Assembly (NCBI RefSeq): GCF_025972045.1 | Contig: NZ_JAPDHX010000007.1 | Span: 1 to 64,000 of the forward strand | DNA from: Micropruina sonneratiae | GTDB taxonomy: Bacteria; Actinomycetota; Actinomycetes; Propionibacteriales; Propionibacteriaceae | Direction: 5' to 3' | DNA length: 64,000 bases | Shown: positions 1 through 9,529 of the stretch, one piece after another | Layout: the number at the start of each line of letters is the position of its first letter | How positions within the stretch are numbered: the first letter of the stretch is position 1 | Position numbers and translations under genes: made by a program | Notes under the pieces: generated by a model | Seen by the model: the letters and a program-made list of their open reading frames with translations, nothing else | What the model was told of the DNA's origin: nothing | Database searches by the model: none

Positions 1-23
1 CAACCGGGCACTACCGTGGGACA

Positions 24-82
24 CGAGAACCTCCGGTGTTGATGTGACCTTCGACAAGCCACATCCCATCCGGGGGTTCTCG
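24..82. promoter_or_regulatory. Long stem-loop upstream of thrC
   Basis: Bases 24-36 (CGAGAACCTCCGG) pair with 70-82 (CCGGGGGTTCTCG) over 13 bp, with one mismatch that would be a U-G wobble in RNA. Inside the loop GATGTG (41-46) pairs with CACATC (60-65), so the structure is nested. No gene is visible in bases 1-141. It could be the terminator of a gene outside the window or a structured leader of thrC; no T tract follows the stem. Confidence 0.5.
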
Positions 83-141
83 CTCAATCAAACCGGCACG
101 CTGGTACCAACCTCATGGCCGGGTACAGCTAGGCTCGGCGG

Positions 142-1572
142 GTGCGTTACGTGTCGACCCGCAGCGCGGAGCCCGGGCCGGGTTTGCCGTTCTGCGACAT
201 CCTGCTCGACGGGCTGGCCCCCGACGGCGGCCTGTACCTGCCCCAGTCCTATCCGCAGCTGAGCGCCGAGACCCTGACCGGGTGGGGCGAGCTGCTCGAG
301 AGCGATGGCTACGCGGCCGTCGCGTTCGAGGTGCTGCGGCTGTTCGTCGACGACATTCCGGACGCCGACCTCCGGGCGATCTGCGAGCGCGCCTACGCCG
401 TGGGGACGTTCGGCGACCCCGTCGTCCCGGTGGCGCCGGTGACCGGGGACCTGTGGCTGCTCAAACTGTCCGAGGGGCCCACAGCCGCCTTCAAGGACAT
501 GGCGATGCAGCTGCTCGGGCAGCTCTTCGAGTACGAGCTCGAGCGTCGCGGGCGCACCCTGACCATTCTCGGCGCCACGTCGGGTGACACCGGCTCGGCC
601 GCCGAGTACGCGATGCGGGGACTCGACCGGATCACGGTCTTCATGCTCTCGCCACAGGGCCGGATGAGCCCCTTCCAGCAGGCGCAGATGTTCAGCCTGG
701 ACGACCCGCACATCATCAACCTGGCCGTCGAGGGCGTCTTCGACGACTGCCAGGATCTGGTCAAGGCGGTGATGAGCGACGCCGCCTTCAAGGCCACCCA
801 CAGCATCGGCGCGGTCAACTCGATCAACTGGGGCCGGGTCGTCGCCCAGGTGGTCTACTACGTGGTCGGCTACCTGCGGGTGCACGCCGCGACCGGCGCC
901 GAACGGGTGTCGTTCGCGGTGCCGACCGGCAACTTCGGCAACATCTGCGCCGCCCACGTGGCCCGGATGATGGGCCTGCCGGTCGATGCGCTGATCCTGG
1001 CCACGAACGAGAACAACGTTCTCGACGAGTTCTTCCGCACCGGCGTCTATCGCGTCCGCTCGGGCGCCGCGGAGACCTCCAGCCCGTCGATGGACATCTC
1101 CAAGGCGAGCAACTTCGAGCGGTTCGTGTTCGACCTGCTCGGCCGCGACGGCGTCCGGACCGCCGAGCTGTTCGGTCCGACGCTGCTCGAGCGCGGCTTG
1201 TTCGACCTGTCCGGCACGCCCGAGTTCGCCGCTGTCCGCGACCGGTACGGCTTCGTGTCGGGCACCTCGACCCACGCCGACCGGCTGGCCACGATCGCCG
1301 CGCTCGAGACGTCCGACGGCGTGGTGATCGACCCGCACACCGCGGACGCCGTCAAGGTCGCCCGCGACCTGCGCGCCGAGCTGGCCGGGCCGATCGTGGT
1401 CACCGAGACCGCACTGCCGGTGAAGTTCTCGGCCACCATCGTCGAGGCGCTGGGCCGCGAGCCCGAGCGCCCGGACGCCTTCGCGGGCATCGAGGACCTG
1501 CCCCGGCACGTCCTCGACATTCCCGCGGACGCCGGGGTGTTGAAGGCGATCATCGCCGACCGGCTCGGCTGA
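142..1572 (+). CDS. thrC: Threonine synthase
   Basis: PLP enzyme converting O-phosphohomoserine to threonine and phosphate in the cytoplasm, the last step of threonine synthesis. The 476-residue length fits the longer ThrC subfamily. The N-terminal YVSTRS and DGGLYLP stretches and the GPTAAFKDMA loop, whose Lys at about 118 should bind PLP, are family hallmarks; GATSGDTGSAA is the phosphate-binding loop. The GTG start at 142 fits these family N-terminal motifs. No clear ribosome-binding site precedes it, so translation may be leaderless. It converges with the M3 peptidase gene, with only 13 bp between the stops. No other aspartate-family gene is adjacent. Confidence 0.95.
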   Translation: MRYVSTRSAEPGPGLPFCDILLDGLAPDGGLYLPQSYPQLSAETLTGWGELLESDGYAAVAFEVLRLFVDDIPDADLRAICERAYAVGTFGDPVVPVAPVTGDLWLLKLSEGPTAAFKDMAMQLLGQLFEYELERRGRTLTILGATSGDTGSAAEYAMRGLDRITVFMLSPQGRMSPFQQAQMFSLDDPHIINLAVEGVFDDCQDLVKAVMSDAAFKATHSIGAVNSINWGRVVAQVVYYVVGYLRVHAATGAERVSFAVPTGNFGNICAAHVARMMGLPVDALILATNENNVLDEFFRTGVYRVRSGAAETSSPSMDISKASNFERFVFDLLGRDGVRTAELFGPTLLERGLFDLSGTPEFAAVRDRYGFVSGTSTHADRLATIAALETSDGVVIDPHTADAVKVARDLRAELAGPIVVTETALPVKFSATIVEALGREPERPDAFAGIEDLPRHVLDIPADAGVLKAIIADRLG

Positions 1573-1585
1573 ACGGCGAACCGGC

Positions 1586-3631
1586 TCAGGCGGCCAGCCC
1601 GCGCCGCAGCAGCAGGTGGCTGATGTCGGGATCGGCGCCGCGGAAGTCGCGGAAGGTGTCCATCGCCTCGATCGAGCCGCCCCTGGCCAGCAGCAGCCGG
1701 CGGTAGCGTTCACCGTTGGCCCTGGTCAGCCCGCCGTTGGCGAGGAACCAGGCGGACGTGTCGGCGTCCAGCACCTCCGACCACAGGTAGCTGTAGTAGG
1801 CGGCCGCGTAGCCGCCCTCGAAGATGTGCTTGAAGTAGGTCGAGCGGTAGCGGGTCGGCGCGAGCGGAAAGTCGACGCCGGCGGCGGCCAGTGCCTGGGC
1901 CTCGAACCGCTCCACCTCGTCGGCGGACTCGGGCAGGTCGGCCAGCGGCGTCGAGTGCCACGCCTGGTCGAGCAGCGAGGCCGCCAGGATCTCGGTGGTC
2001 GCCCAGCCCTGGTTGAACACCTCGGCGGCCCTGAGGTTCTCGATCCAGGCGGCGGGCAGCGGCTCGCCGGTGGCGTGGTGGACGGCGTAGCGACGCAGCA
2101 GCCCCGGATCGAACGACCACAACTCGTTCACCTGCGAGGGGAACTCGACGAAGTCGCGCGGGGTGTTCGCACCGGACTGGGAGGGGTAGCGGGTGTCGGA
2201 GAGCAGCCCGTGCAGCGCATGCCCGAACTCGTGGAACATGGTGTTCACCTCGCCCCAGCTGAGCAGCGTGGGCCGGCCGGCGGGTGGCTTGACGATGTTG
2301 AGGTTGTTCACCACGACCGGCTGCTGGCCGAGCAGGTGGTTCTGGTCGACGATGTTGTTCATCCAGGCGCCGCCCTGCTTGCCGGCCCGGGTGTAGTAGT
2401 CGGCCAGGAACAGCCCCAGCCCGGTGCCGTCGGCGTCGAACACCTCGAAGACGCGCACCTCGTCGTTGTAGCCGGCCAGATCGCCGCGCTCGGCGAAGGT
2501 GATGCCGAACAGGCCGGTGGCCGCCGCGAACACGCCCTCGTGCAGCACCCGTTCGAGTTCCAGGTAGGGCCGCAGCAGCGCCGTGTCGAAGCTGTAGCGC
2601 TGGGCCTTCAGCTGCTCGGCACGGTATTCCCAGTCGGCCGGACGCAACTGTTCGGACTGCAACTGCTGCAGGTCGGACGCCTCGGCCCGCGCGTTGCGGA
2701 CCGCCGGGCTCACCAGCCGGTGCAGCATCTCCCGCACCGCCTCGGACGTCTTGGCGCAGGCGTCGGCCGCAACGTACTCGGCGTGATGCCGGTAGCCGAG
2801 CAGACTGGCGCGTTCGGCGCGCAGCCGGGCGATCTCGACCAGCAACTCACGGGTGTCGTGCTCGCCCTGCCAGCCGCGTGACACCGAGGCCAGGTGGACC
2901 CGCTCGCGCAGCGCGGGGTCGTCCAGTTCGGTCAGCACGTCCTGCGGGGTGCACGAGTCGAGCTCGAGCAGCCAGCCGTCGAGGCCGCGGCCCTCAGCGG
3001 CGGCCCGGGCTCCGGCCAGCGTCGATTCGGACGCCCCGGCCAGTTCGGCTTCGTCGGTGACCAGGACCGCGGCGGCGTTCGAGCCGGCGAGGGCGGTGCG
3101 GCCGAAGGCCGAGGTGAGTTCGGCGAGCCGGGCGTTGAGCTCGCGCAGCCGAGCCTGGTCGGCCTCGGGCAGCGACACCCCGGCCCGGACGAAGTCGCGC
3201 AGGTGGGTTTCGATCCAGTAGCGGTCGGCGTCGGTGGCGTCCAGCTCACCGGCGGCGACCCGGGCGTCCAGTGCCCCGACCCGTTCGAACAGGGCCCGGT
3301 TCTGGTACATGGCGTCGCTCAACCGGGCCAGCTTGGGCGACAGCTCGGTCTCGACGGCGTCCAGCTCGTCGGTGGTGTCCGCCGGCTGGACGGTGTAGAA
3401 GGCCCCCAGCACGCGGCCCAGCAGCTGTGACGACGACTCCCACGCCTCGATCACGTTGCCGATCGTCGGCGGCTCGGGGTCGTCGGCGAGCCGTTGCAGG
3501 CTGCTGAGCAACTCGTCGATGCCGGCGTCCGCCGCGGGAAGGTAGTGCTCCGGCCGCACGTCGGCCCACGGAGTCAGCTGGTACGGCAGTGCCGAGGGTG
3601 CGGCGAACGGGTTGCTGGGGTCAAGACGCAT
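1586..3631 (-). CDS. M3 family zinc metallopeptidase (Dcp-like)
   Basis: Cytoplasmic oligopeptidase of the M3 thimet/Dcp family, which degrades short peptides. The zinc motif HEFGH is at residues 467-471, where the family has it, and ends the conserved MFHEFGHALHG stretch. A downstream glycine/tyrosine-rich stretch (GGYAAAYYSYLWSEVLDAD) is the substrate-binding region of the family. Predicted length is 681 residues, the usual size. The frame stays open upstream for 77 codons, but the ATG at 3631 is chosen because AAGGATGG precedes it and the family N-terminus (NPFAAPSALPY) begins just after. No signal peptide is seen. Confidence 0.93.
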   Translation of the reverse strand: MRLDPSNPFAAPSALPYQLTPWADVRPEHYLPAADAGIDELLSSLQRLADDPEPPTIGNVIEAWESSSQLLGRVLGAFYTVQPADTTDELDAVETELSPKLARLSDAMYQNRALFERVGALDARVAAGELDATDADRYWIETHLRDFVRAGVSLPEADQARLRELNARLAELTSAFGRTALAGSNAAAVLVTDEAELAGASESTLAGARAAAEGRGLDGWLLELDSCTPQDVLTELDDPALRERVHLASVSRGWQGEHDTRELLVEIARLRAERASLLGYRHHAEYVAADACAKTSEAVREMLHRLVSPAVRNARAEASDLQQLQSEQLRPADWEYRAEQLKAQRYSFDTALLRPYLELERVLHEGVFAAATGLFGITFAERGDLAGYNDEVRVFEVFDADGTGLGLFLADYYTRAGKQGGAWMNNIVDQNHLLGQQPVVVNNLNIVKPPAGRPTLLSWGEVNTMFHEFGHALHGLLSDTRYPSQSGANTPRDFVEFPSQVNELWSFDPGLLRRYAVHHATGEPLPAAWIENLRAAEVFNQGWATTEILAASLLDQAWHSTPLADLPESADEVERFEAQALAAAGVDFPLAPTRYRSTYFKHIFEGGYAAAYYSYLWSEVLDADTSAWFLANGGLTRANGERYRRLLLARGGSIEAMDTFRDFRGADPDISHLLLRRGLAA

Positions 3632-3698
3632 GTCGCCATCCTTACCCAGCAGGGGTCGGACGGCGAAACCAGCAGGTTGCGTCCGGAGCGCGTGCGAG

Positions 3699-3836
3699 TC
3701 AGCGGGCGTAGCGCTCGGCGTGCAGCACGCGGACGTCGTTGCCCCACCGGTCGACGACCGGGGTGCTGTAGTCGCGGCGTCCCCGCAGCGAGTTCTGCCG
3801 AAGGGCGGCTTCGACGGCGGCGATGGGTGCGTACAT
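3699..3836 (-). CDS. Small basic protein, 45 residues, unknown
   Basis: A short frame begins MYAPIAAVEAALRQN and ends VLHAERYAR. A strong ribosome-binding site (GGGAGGAACC) lies just before its ATG at 3836, with normal spacing. It starts 41 bp after the stop of the LacI-family gene on the same strand, so the two may be co-transcribed. The product is rich in Arg and has no membrane segment or cysteine. I do not recognise the family. The ribosome-binding site and the lack of any other gene in the interval are the only support. Confidence 0.55.
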   Translation of the reverse strand: MYAPIAAVEAALRQNSLRGRRDYSTPVVDRWGNDVRVLHAERYAR

Positions 3837-3877
3837 GATGGTTCCTCCCGTGGCGCGGTCACCCGCGCCGGTGCTTG

Positions 3878-4933
3878 TCAGGTCAGGTTGGGCCCGGAAC
3901 TGGTCCGGACCACGAGTTGGTGCGGCAGGGTCAGCTGTCGCGGGGTGCGTTCCGGGTCGAGCAGCAGCTCACCGGCCAGCCGGCCCTTGTCCCGGATGGG
4001 TTGCCGGATGGTCGTGAGGCCGCTGCGACCCGCCTCGGGAAGGTCGTCGAAACCGGTCACGGTGACGTCGCGTCCCGGCACCAGGCCGTCGTCGGCGAGG
4101 GCGTCGAGGACGCCGAGCGCGAGCACGTCGCTGATGCAGCAGATCGCCGTCGGCCGTTCGGCCGCCTCGAGCGCGTGGCCGGAAGCCAGCCGGCCGGCGT
4201 CGCGGCTGTTGGCGCCGGCGCCGACGAACCGGACCCGGCAGTCGGGGCCGAGCCCGTGCAGCAGGCCGCGAATCCGGATGGCGATGTCGAACAGACCGGC
4301 TCGCGCCAGGGCGTGGAGCGCCAGCCGGAACGGCTCGCCGTCGACGTCCAATGGGCCGGGCGGCGCGGTGAAGGCGCGGTCGGCGAGTAGAACGACGTCG
4401 CGGTGGCCGAGGCGTCGCAGATGCGCACCGAGCTGGGTGCCGGCGGCGAAGTCGTCGATGGCGACCCAGTCGCTGTCGGCGTCCTCGGTGTGTGCCAGCA
4501 CCATCGGGATCCCGCAGCTGCGGGCGGCCTCGAGTGCGGCGTGGGTGGCACAGAACCCGGCGAGGCCGTCCACGCTGGCTCGTCGGATGACGTCGCGGTC
4601 GCTGCCCGGCGCCCTGGGCACCGGCAGCAGCGTCATCGTGGCCCCGGCGGCCTGCAGGGGCTCGCTGAAACCGGCCAGCCACAGCACCGAGTACGGATCG
4701 TTGAAGGCGTAACCGAGGCTCTCCGACAGCACCACCCCGTAGCAGTGGGTGCGGCCGGCACGCAGATGCCGGGCGGCCGCGTTGGGACCGCCGTAGCCCA
4801 TGGCCGAGGCGCGTTGCAGAATGCGTTCACGCAGCGGGGTGGACAGTTGATCGGGCCGGTTGAACGCGTTGGAGACGGTCATCACCGAGACGCCGACCGC
4901 TTGCGCGACGTCCTTCATGGTGACCCGTGGCAT
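3878..4933 (-). CDS. LacI-family transcriptional regulator
   Basis: Sugar-type repressor. The N-terminal helix-turn-helix (MKDVAQAVGVSVMTVSNAF, residues 6-24) and hinge region are intact, followed by a periplasmic-binding-like effector domain that ends near residue 351, a typical length. GGAGG precedes the ATG. No sugar gene adjoins it; the only same-strand follower is the 45-residue gene. The ligand cannot be inferred. Two palindromes with central CG lie just upstream of its start and are likely operators, so it probably represses itself. Confidence 0.9.
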   Translation of the reverse strand: MPRVTMKDVAQAVGVSVMTVSNAFNRPDQLSTPLRERILQRASAMGYGGPNAAARHLRAGRTHCYGVVLSESLGYAFNDPYSVLWLAGFSEPLQAAGATMTLLPVPRAPGSDRDVIRRASVDGLAGFCATHAALEAARSCGIPMVLAHTEDADSDWVAIDDFAAGTQLGAHLRRLGHRDVVLLADRAFTAPPGPLDVDGEPFRLALHALARAGLFDIAIRIRGLLHGLGPDCRVRFVGAGANSRDAGRLASGHALEAAERPTAICCISDVLALGVLDALADDGLVPGRDVTVTGFDDLPEAGRSGLTTIRQPIRDKGRLAGELLLDPERTPRQLTLPHQLVVRTSSGPNLT

Positions 4934-4963
4934 TGTTCACAACCTCCGCCATCAAGCATGGAC

Positions 4964-4975
4964 TATAACGTTAAA
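4964..4975. promoter_or_regulatory. LacI-type operator candidate (AACGTT core)
   Basis: TATAACGTTAAA is a near-perfect palindrome centred on CG, the usual symmetry of LacI/GalR operators. It lies about 30 bp upstream of the LacI-family start codon, where it would overlap the promoter. Function is inferred from position and symmetry only. Confidence 0.45.
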
Positions 4976-4996
4976 GAATCCAAACCGTCATGGTCT

Positions 4997-5010
4997 CTGT
5001 ATCGATACAG
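4997..5010. promoter_or_regulatory. Perfect 14-bp palindrome (CTGTATCGATACAG)
   Basis: A perfect inverted repeat centred on CG, 33 bp from the centre of the AACGTT palindrome, about three helical turns. It lies in the 119-bp gap between the rhodanese stop and the LacI start. A second operator for the same regulator is the simplest reading. Confidence 0.45.
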
Positions 5011-5052
5011 CCAAGGATCGTGTGGATGCCGCAGGGCGACCGGGCGGACCGG

Positions 5053-5376
5053 TCAGACGACGTAGGGCTCGGGCCCGTCGGAATCCAGCGGCTTACCGGC
5101 CTGTGCCCAGGCCTGCGTGCCGCCCTCGACGTTGACGGCGTCCACCCCGCGGGCGAGGAGGAACGCCACGGCCTGGGCCGACCGGCCGCCGGAGCGGCAG
5201 ATGACCGGCAACGGCCCCTCGGAGCGGGGCAGGTCGGCCAGCCGCGCCGGCAACTCACCCAGCGGGACGTGCACGGCGTTGGGGACGCGTCCAGCGGCCC
5301 ACTCGCCCGGTTCACGGACGTCGAGGACCACGGCGTCGTCGGCCAGGTCGCCGACGGAGATGGCGGGAATGCTCAC
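5053..5376 (-). CDS. Single-domain rhodanese-like protein
   Basis: A 107-residue rhodanese domain, likely a sulfurtransferase handling persulfide sulfur in the cytoplasm. The active-site loop CRSGGRS starts at Cys60, and LDVREPGEW (residues 18-26) is the conserved N-terminal motif. The six-residue active loop is the form typical of thiosulfate or polysulfide transferases rather than Cdc25-like phosphatases. It sits alone between a hypothetical gene and the LacI regulator, so its partner is unknown. Confidence 0.88.
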   Translation of the reverse strand: MSIPAISVGDLADDAVVLDVREPGEWAAGRVPNAVHVPLGELPARLADLPRSEGPLPVICRSGGRSAQAVAFLLARGVDAVNVEGGTQAWAQAGKPLDSDGPEPYVV

Positions 5377-5457
5377 GGGTCCATCCTGCCAGCATCGCTT
5401 CGCGGCACCCGTGCGGGCCGGGATGACGTCAGTGGGGCGCTGTGAGCGGGCGGGGCG

Positions 5458-5826
5458 TCAGTTGGCCGGCGGCTGCTCGTAGTCGGTGGGGACGTCGGCG
5501 TCCAGGTTCGGCGACTCGCGGTGCGCGCTCTTGCTGAAACCGTCGGAGAACACCGTGCGGCCCCGGGCGGACAGCCCTTCGTAGGCCTCCTTGAGCTCGC
5601 CGACCAGACCCTTCAACTGGCTCGGCACCTGCTTGGCGTAGTCGCTGAGCGGGCTCGCGCCGGAGGCCTTGCGTTCGGTGTAGGTGTGCCGGCCCTGCTT
5701 GACGACGTCCTGCACGGTGCCGGCCACGACATCGGCCAGTCCGGTGACCACGTACGCGGCCTCGGTGGCGACCTTGGCGGCGATCCGGCCGATCTTCTCG
5801 GGGGTGATGCGGGTGTTGCTGGACAC
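5458..5826 (-). CDS. Hypothetical protein, 122 residues
   Basis: Starts at GTG (5826) with AGGAG seven to eight bases upstream. The product has a weakly hydrophobic, alanine- and valine-rich stretch (residues 15-42), a helical middle (LKGLVGELKEAYEGL) and an acidic, proline-containing tail (DADVPTDYEQPPAN). No catalytic motif, signal peptide or clear transmembrane helix is seen, and I do not recognise the family. It is followed by the rhodanese gene on the same strand, 81 bp downstream, and may share a transcript with it. Confidence 0.7.
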   Translation of the reverse strand: MSSNTRITPEKIGRIAAKVATEAAYVVTGLADVVAGTVQDVVKQGRHTYTERKASGASPLSDYAKQVPSQLKGLVGELKEAYEGLSARGRTVFSDGFSKSAHRESPNLDADVPTDYEQPPAN

Positions 5827-5968
5827 GTTGGTGCTCCTGATCGGTGGGGACGCGACCTGCCCGCGTCCGAATAACCAGCCTTCCTCGCGCGGCGCACCCG
5901 TTCAACATCCCCCAGGGTGCCTCCGGGTGCGCTTGGGGTGGGCTCAGGGGCGTCGATAGGCTGCCGGG

Positions 5969-7297
5969 ATGAATGTCACCGCCGCCGTCGACGCCGTCCT
6001 GCCGGGAGTTCTCGCCGATCTGGCGAGCTTCGTCGCCATCCCCTCGGTCAGTGCCCTGCCCGCGCACGCCGCGGACGTCCGGGCCAGCGCCGACTGGGTG
6101 GTCGAGCAGGTCCGGGCGCTGGGCTGCGACGACGTCCGGGTGGTCACCGAGCCGGGCGGCCAGCCCGCCGTGATCGCGCGGTTCCCGGCACCCCAGGGCG
6201 CGCCGACGGTGTGCCTGTACGCGCACCACGACGTCCAACCGACCGGCGAGGTGTCGTTGTGGACCGGCGACCCGTTCGCCGTCCGGGAGGCAGCCGGGCG
6301 GCTGTTCGCCCGCGGCGTCGCCGACGACAAGGCGGGCGTGATGGTGCACTTGGCCGCACTGCGCGCCTTCCAGGGCAGACCGCCGGTCGGCGTCACCCTG
6401 TTCGTCGAGGGCGAGGAGGAGATCGGGTCGCCCACCCTGTCGTCGACCCTGAAGGTGCATCGCGACCTGCTCGCCGCGGACGCCTACGTGATCGCCGACT
6501 CGGGCAACTGGGAGGTGGGCGTGCCCGCCTTCACCTCGACCCTGCGCGGACTGGTGGACTGCGTGGTCGAGGTCACGACCCTCGACCACGCCCTGCACTC
6601 GGGCCAGTTCGGCGGCGTGGTGCCCGACGCGCTGACCGCTCTGTGCCGGCTGCTCGCCACCCTGCACGACGACGACGGCAACGTGGCGATCGAGGGCCTC
6701 GGCGCCATGCCCGACCCGGATCTGGACTACTCCGAACAGCGCGTGCGGGCCGAGACCGGCGTGCTGGAGGGGGTCCGGCTGCTGGGTGAGGGCCCGATCG
6801 CCGGACGGCTGTGGTGCAAGCCCACCGCGACGGTGATCGGCATCGACGCCACCTCGGTCGAGCACTCGTCGAACACTCTGGCGCCCAGCGCGCGGGCCAA
6901 GATCAGCGTCCGGCTTCCGCCCGACACCGACCCCACCGCCGCGATGGCGGCGCTGGCGGAGCACCTGCGCAGCCACGCCCCGTGGGGGGCGAGGGTGACG
7001 GTGACCGACGGGTCCAAGGGTTCGGGCACGGTCGTCGGCTTCGACGGAGCCGTGGCCGAGGCCGCCCGGGACGCGTTCACCGAGACCTGGGGCGTGCAGC
7101 CGGTGTTCATGGGGCAGGGCGGCTCGATCCCGATGATCGCGGAGTTCCAGCAGGCGTTCCCGGACGCCACGGTGCTGGTCACGGCGGTGTGCGATCCCGA
7201 TTCGCGGATGCACGGCATCGACGAGTCGCTGCACGTGGACGACTTCGCCAAGGCCTGTCGGGCCGAGGCGGTGCTGCTGGCGAAGCTGGCCGGCTGA
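5969..7297 (+). CDS. M20 family dipeptidase/metallopeptidase
   Basis: Cytoplasmic di-zinc M20 peptidase, probably a dipeptidase or exopeptidase. Zinc-site motifs are present: HHDVQP (His87, Asp89), GVADDKAG (near Asp119/Asp120) and the catalytic EGEEEIGS (residues 147-154). A GQGGSIPMI motif and a C-terminal MHGIDE motif complete the site. Length of 442 residues fits the 450-residue dipeptidase group. A TAGGCT element lies 7 bp before the ATG, so the transcript may be leaderless or very short-leadered. It faces the kinase gene, with 36 bp between the stops. Confidence 0.93.
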   Translation: MNVTAAVDAVLPGVLADLASFVAIPSVSALPAHAADVRASADWVVEQVRALGCDDVRVVTEPGGQPAVIARFPAPQGAPTVCLYAHHDVQPTGEVSLWTGDPFAVREAAGRLFARGVADDKAGVMVHLAALRAFQGRPPVGVTLFVEGEEEIGSPTLSSTLKVHRDLLAADAYVIADSGNWEVGVPAFTSTLRGLVDCVVEVTTLDHALHSGQFGGVVPDALTALCRLLATLHDDDGNVAIEGLGAMPDPDLDYSEQRVRAETGVLEGVRLLGEGPIAGRLWCKPTATVIGIDATSVEHSSNTLAPSARAKISVRLPPDTDPTAAMAALAEHLRSHAPWGARVTVTDGSKGSGTVVGFDGAVAEAARDAFTETWGVQPVFMGQGGSIPMIAEFQQAFPDATVLVTAVCDPDSRMHGIDESLHVDDFAKACRAEAVLLAKLAG

Positions 7298-7333
7298 GCG
7301 GCGCGGCGTCCCGGGGCCGGCGACACCGACCCG

Positions 7334-8755
<1,422 letters not shown>

Positions 8756-9469
8756 CTACTCGCAGGTGCCCATCGGTCCCGACCCCATGTCGGTGGGGGT
8801 CTTCTTGTCGTCGCCCCGGTACCAGATGCCGGCGGGCGTCCGGAACACGTAGACGGCCGCCTCGCCGAGCGTGACCCTGCTCAACTTCCCCTTCGGGAAG
8901 CTGGACTTCAGTGCGCTGAAGCTGGTGTCGACCGGGAAGCCGTCGGCGACCCGCAGCGCGGAGGGCAGCGGCTGGCCCAGGTTGATCACCCAGCTGGTGA
9001 ACGTCCGCTTCGAGTCGGCGTTCCCGCCGGCCTTGCTCTGGAAGAGCAGCGCGGCTGCGCCGTAGGCGAGCTGCCGGCCGTAGGCGGTGTCGCTGTCCAC
9101 TTCGCAGACCGGCCCGGTGTAGGAGTCGTCGGGCTTGCCGAGCTGCGCGGTGAGCAGCGCCGACACGGCGTCCTCGCTGCGGCCGAAATCCATGCCGCTG
9201 AGCCCCTTGGGGTGCAGCACCAGGCCGGTGGCGCTGGCGGTCGGGCTCGGAGCGGACGACGTGGCGCTCGCCGACGCGGTGGCGCTGGTGGCGGGCGCGG
9301 CACTCCCGGTGCCGCTGGCGGTGCTCGTCGACTCGGCCGAGGCGGACGCCGTGGTCGCGGGCGTCGCGGCCGTCGGGACCACGCTCACCGCCGGCGGCGG
9401 GGCGGTGGCACAGGCGGACAGCACCAGCAACACACCGGCAGCGCTGAGCGCGCGCAACGTAGCAGCCAT
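8756..9469 (-). CDS. Lipoprotein preceding a Ser/Thr kinase
   Basis: A 237-residue exported protein. The N-terminus has a hydrophobic signal with the lipobox LSAC (Cys20), so it should be anchored to the outer face of the membrane. A Ser/Thr/Ala-rich linker of about 60 residues precedes a globular domain that includes two cysteines (in VCEVDSD and the last residues, TCE) and may form a disulfide. It ends exactly where the kinase begins, which suggests the lipoprotein works with the kinase's extracellular tail. No known domain is recognised. Confidence 0.85.
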   Translation of the reverse strand: MAATLRALSAAGVLLVLSACATAPPPAVSVVPTAATPATTASASAESTSTASGTGSAAPATSATASASATSSAPSPTASATGLVLHPKGLSGMDFGRSEDAVSALLTAQLGKPDDSYTGPVCEVDSDTAYGRQLAYGAAALLFQSKAGGNADSKRTFTSWVINLGQPLPSALRVADGFPVDTSFSALKSSFPKGKLSRVTLGEAAVYVFRTPAGIWYRGDDKKTPTDMGSGPMGTCE

Positions 9470-9529
9470 GTAACCACGATAGGCGGAGCGCCGCGATTGG
9501 CGGTGCTGCTGCCGGGGTAGGTTGGCGCC

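Noticed and set aside
1..141. A small gene or tRNA before thrC
   Set aside because: The only short frame (44-262) overlaps thrC and has no family match; the stem-loop does not fold as a tRNA cloverleaf.
88..1713. Very long minus-strand frame opposite thrC
   Set aside because: Low-complexity shadow of the high-GC thrC and M3 genes; the plus-strand protein has clear family motifs.
1616..2881. Plus-strand frame of 421 codons opposite the M3 peptidase
   Set aside because: Gly/Arg/Pro-rich antisense product without any motif; the minus-strand frame carries HEFGH.
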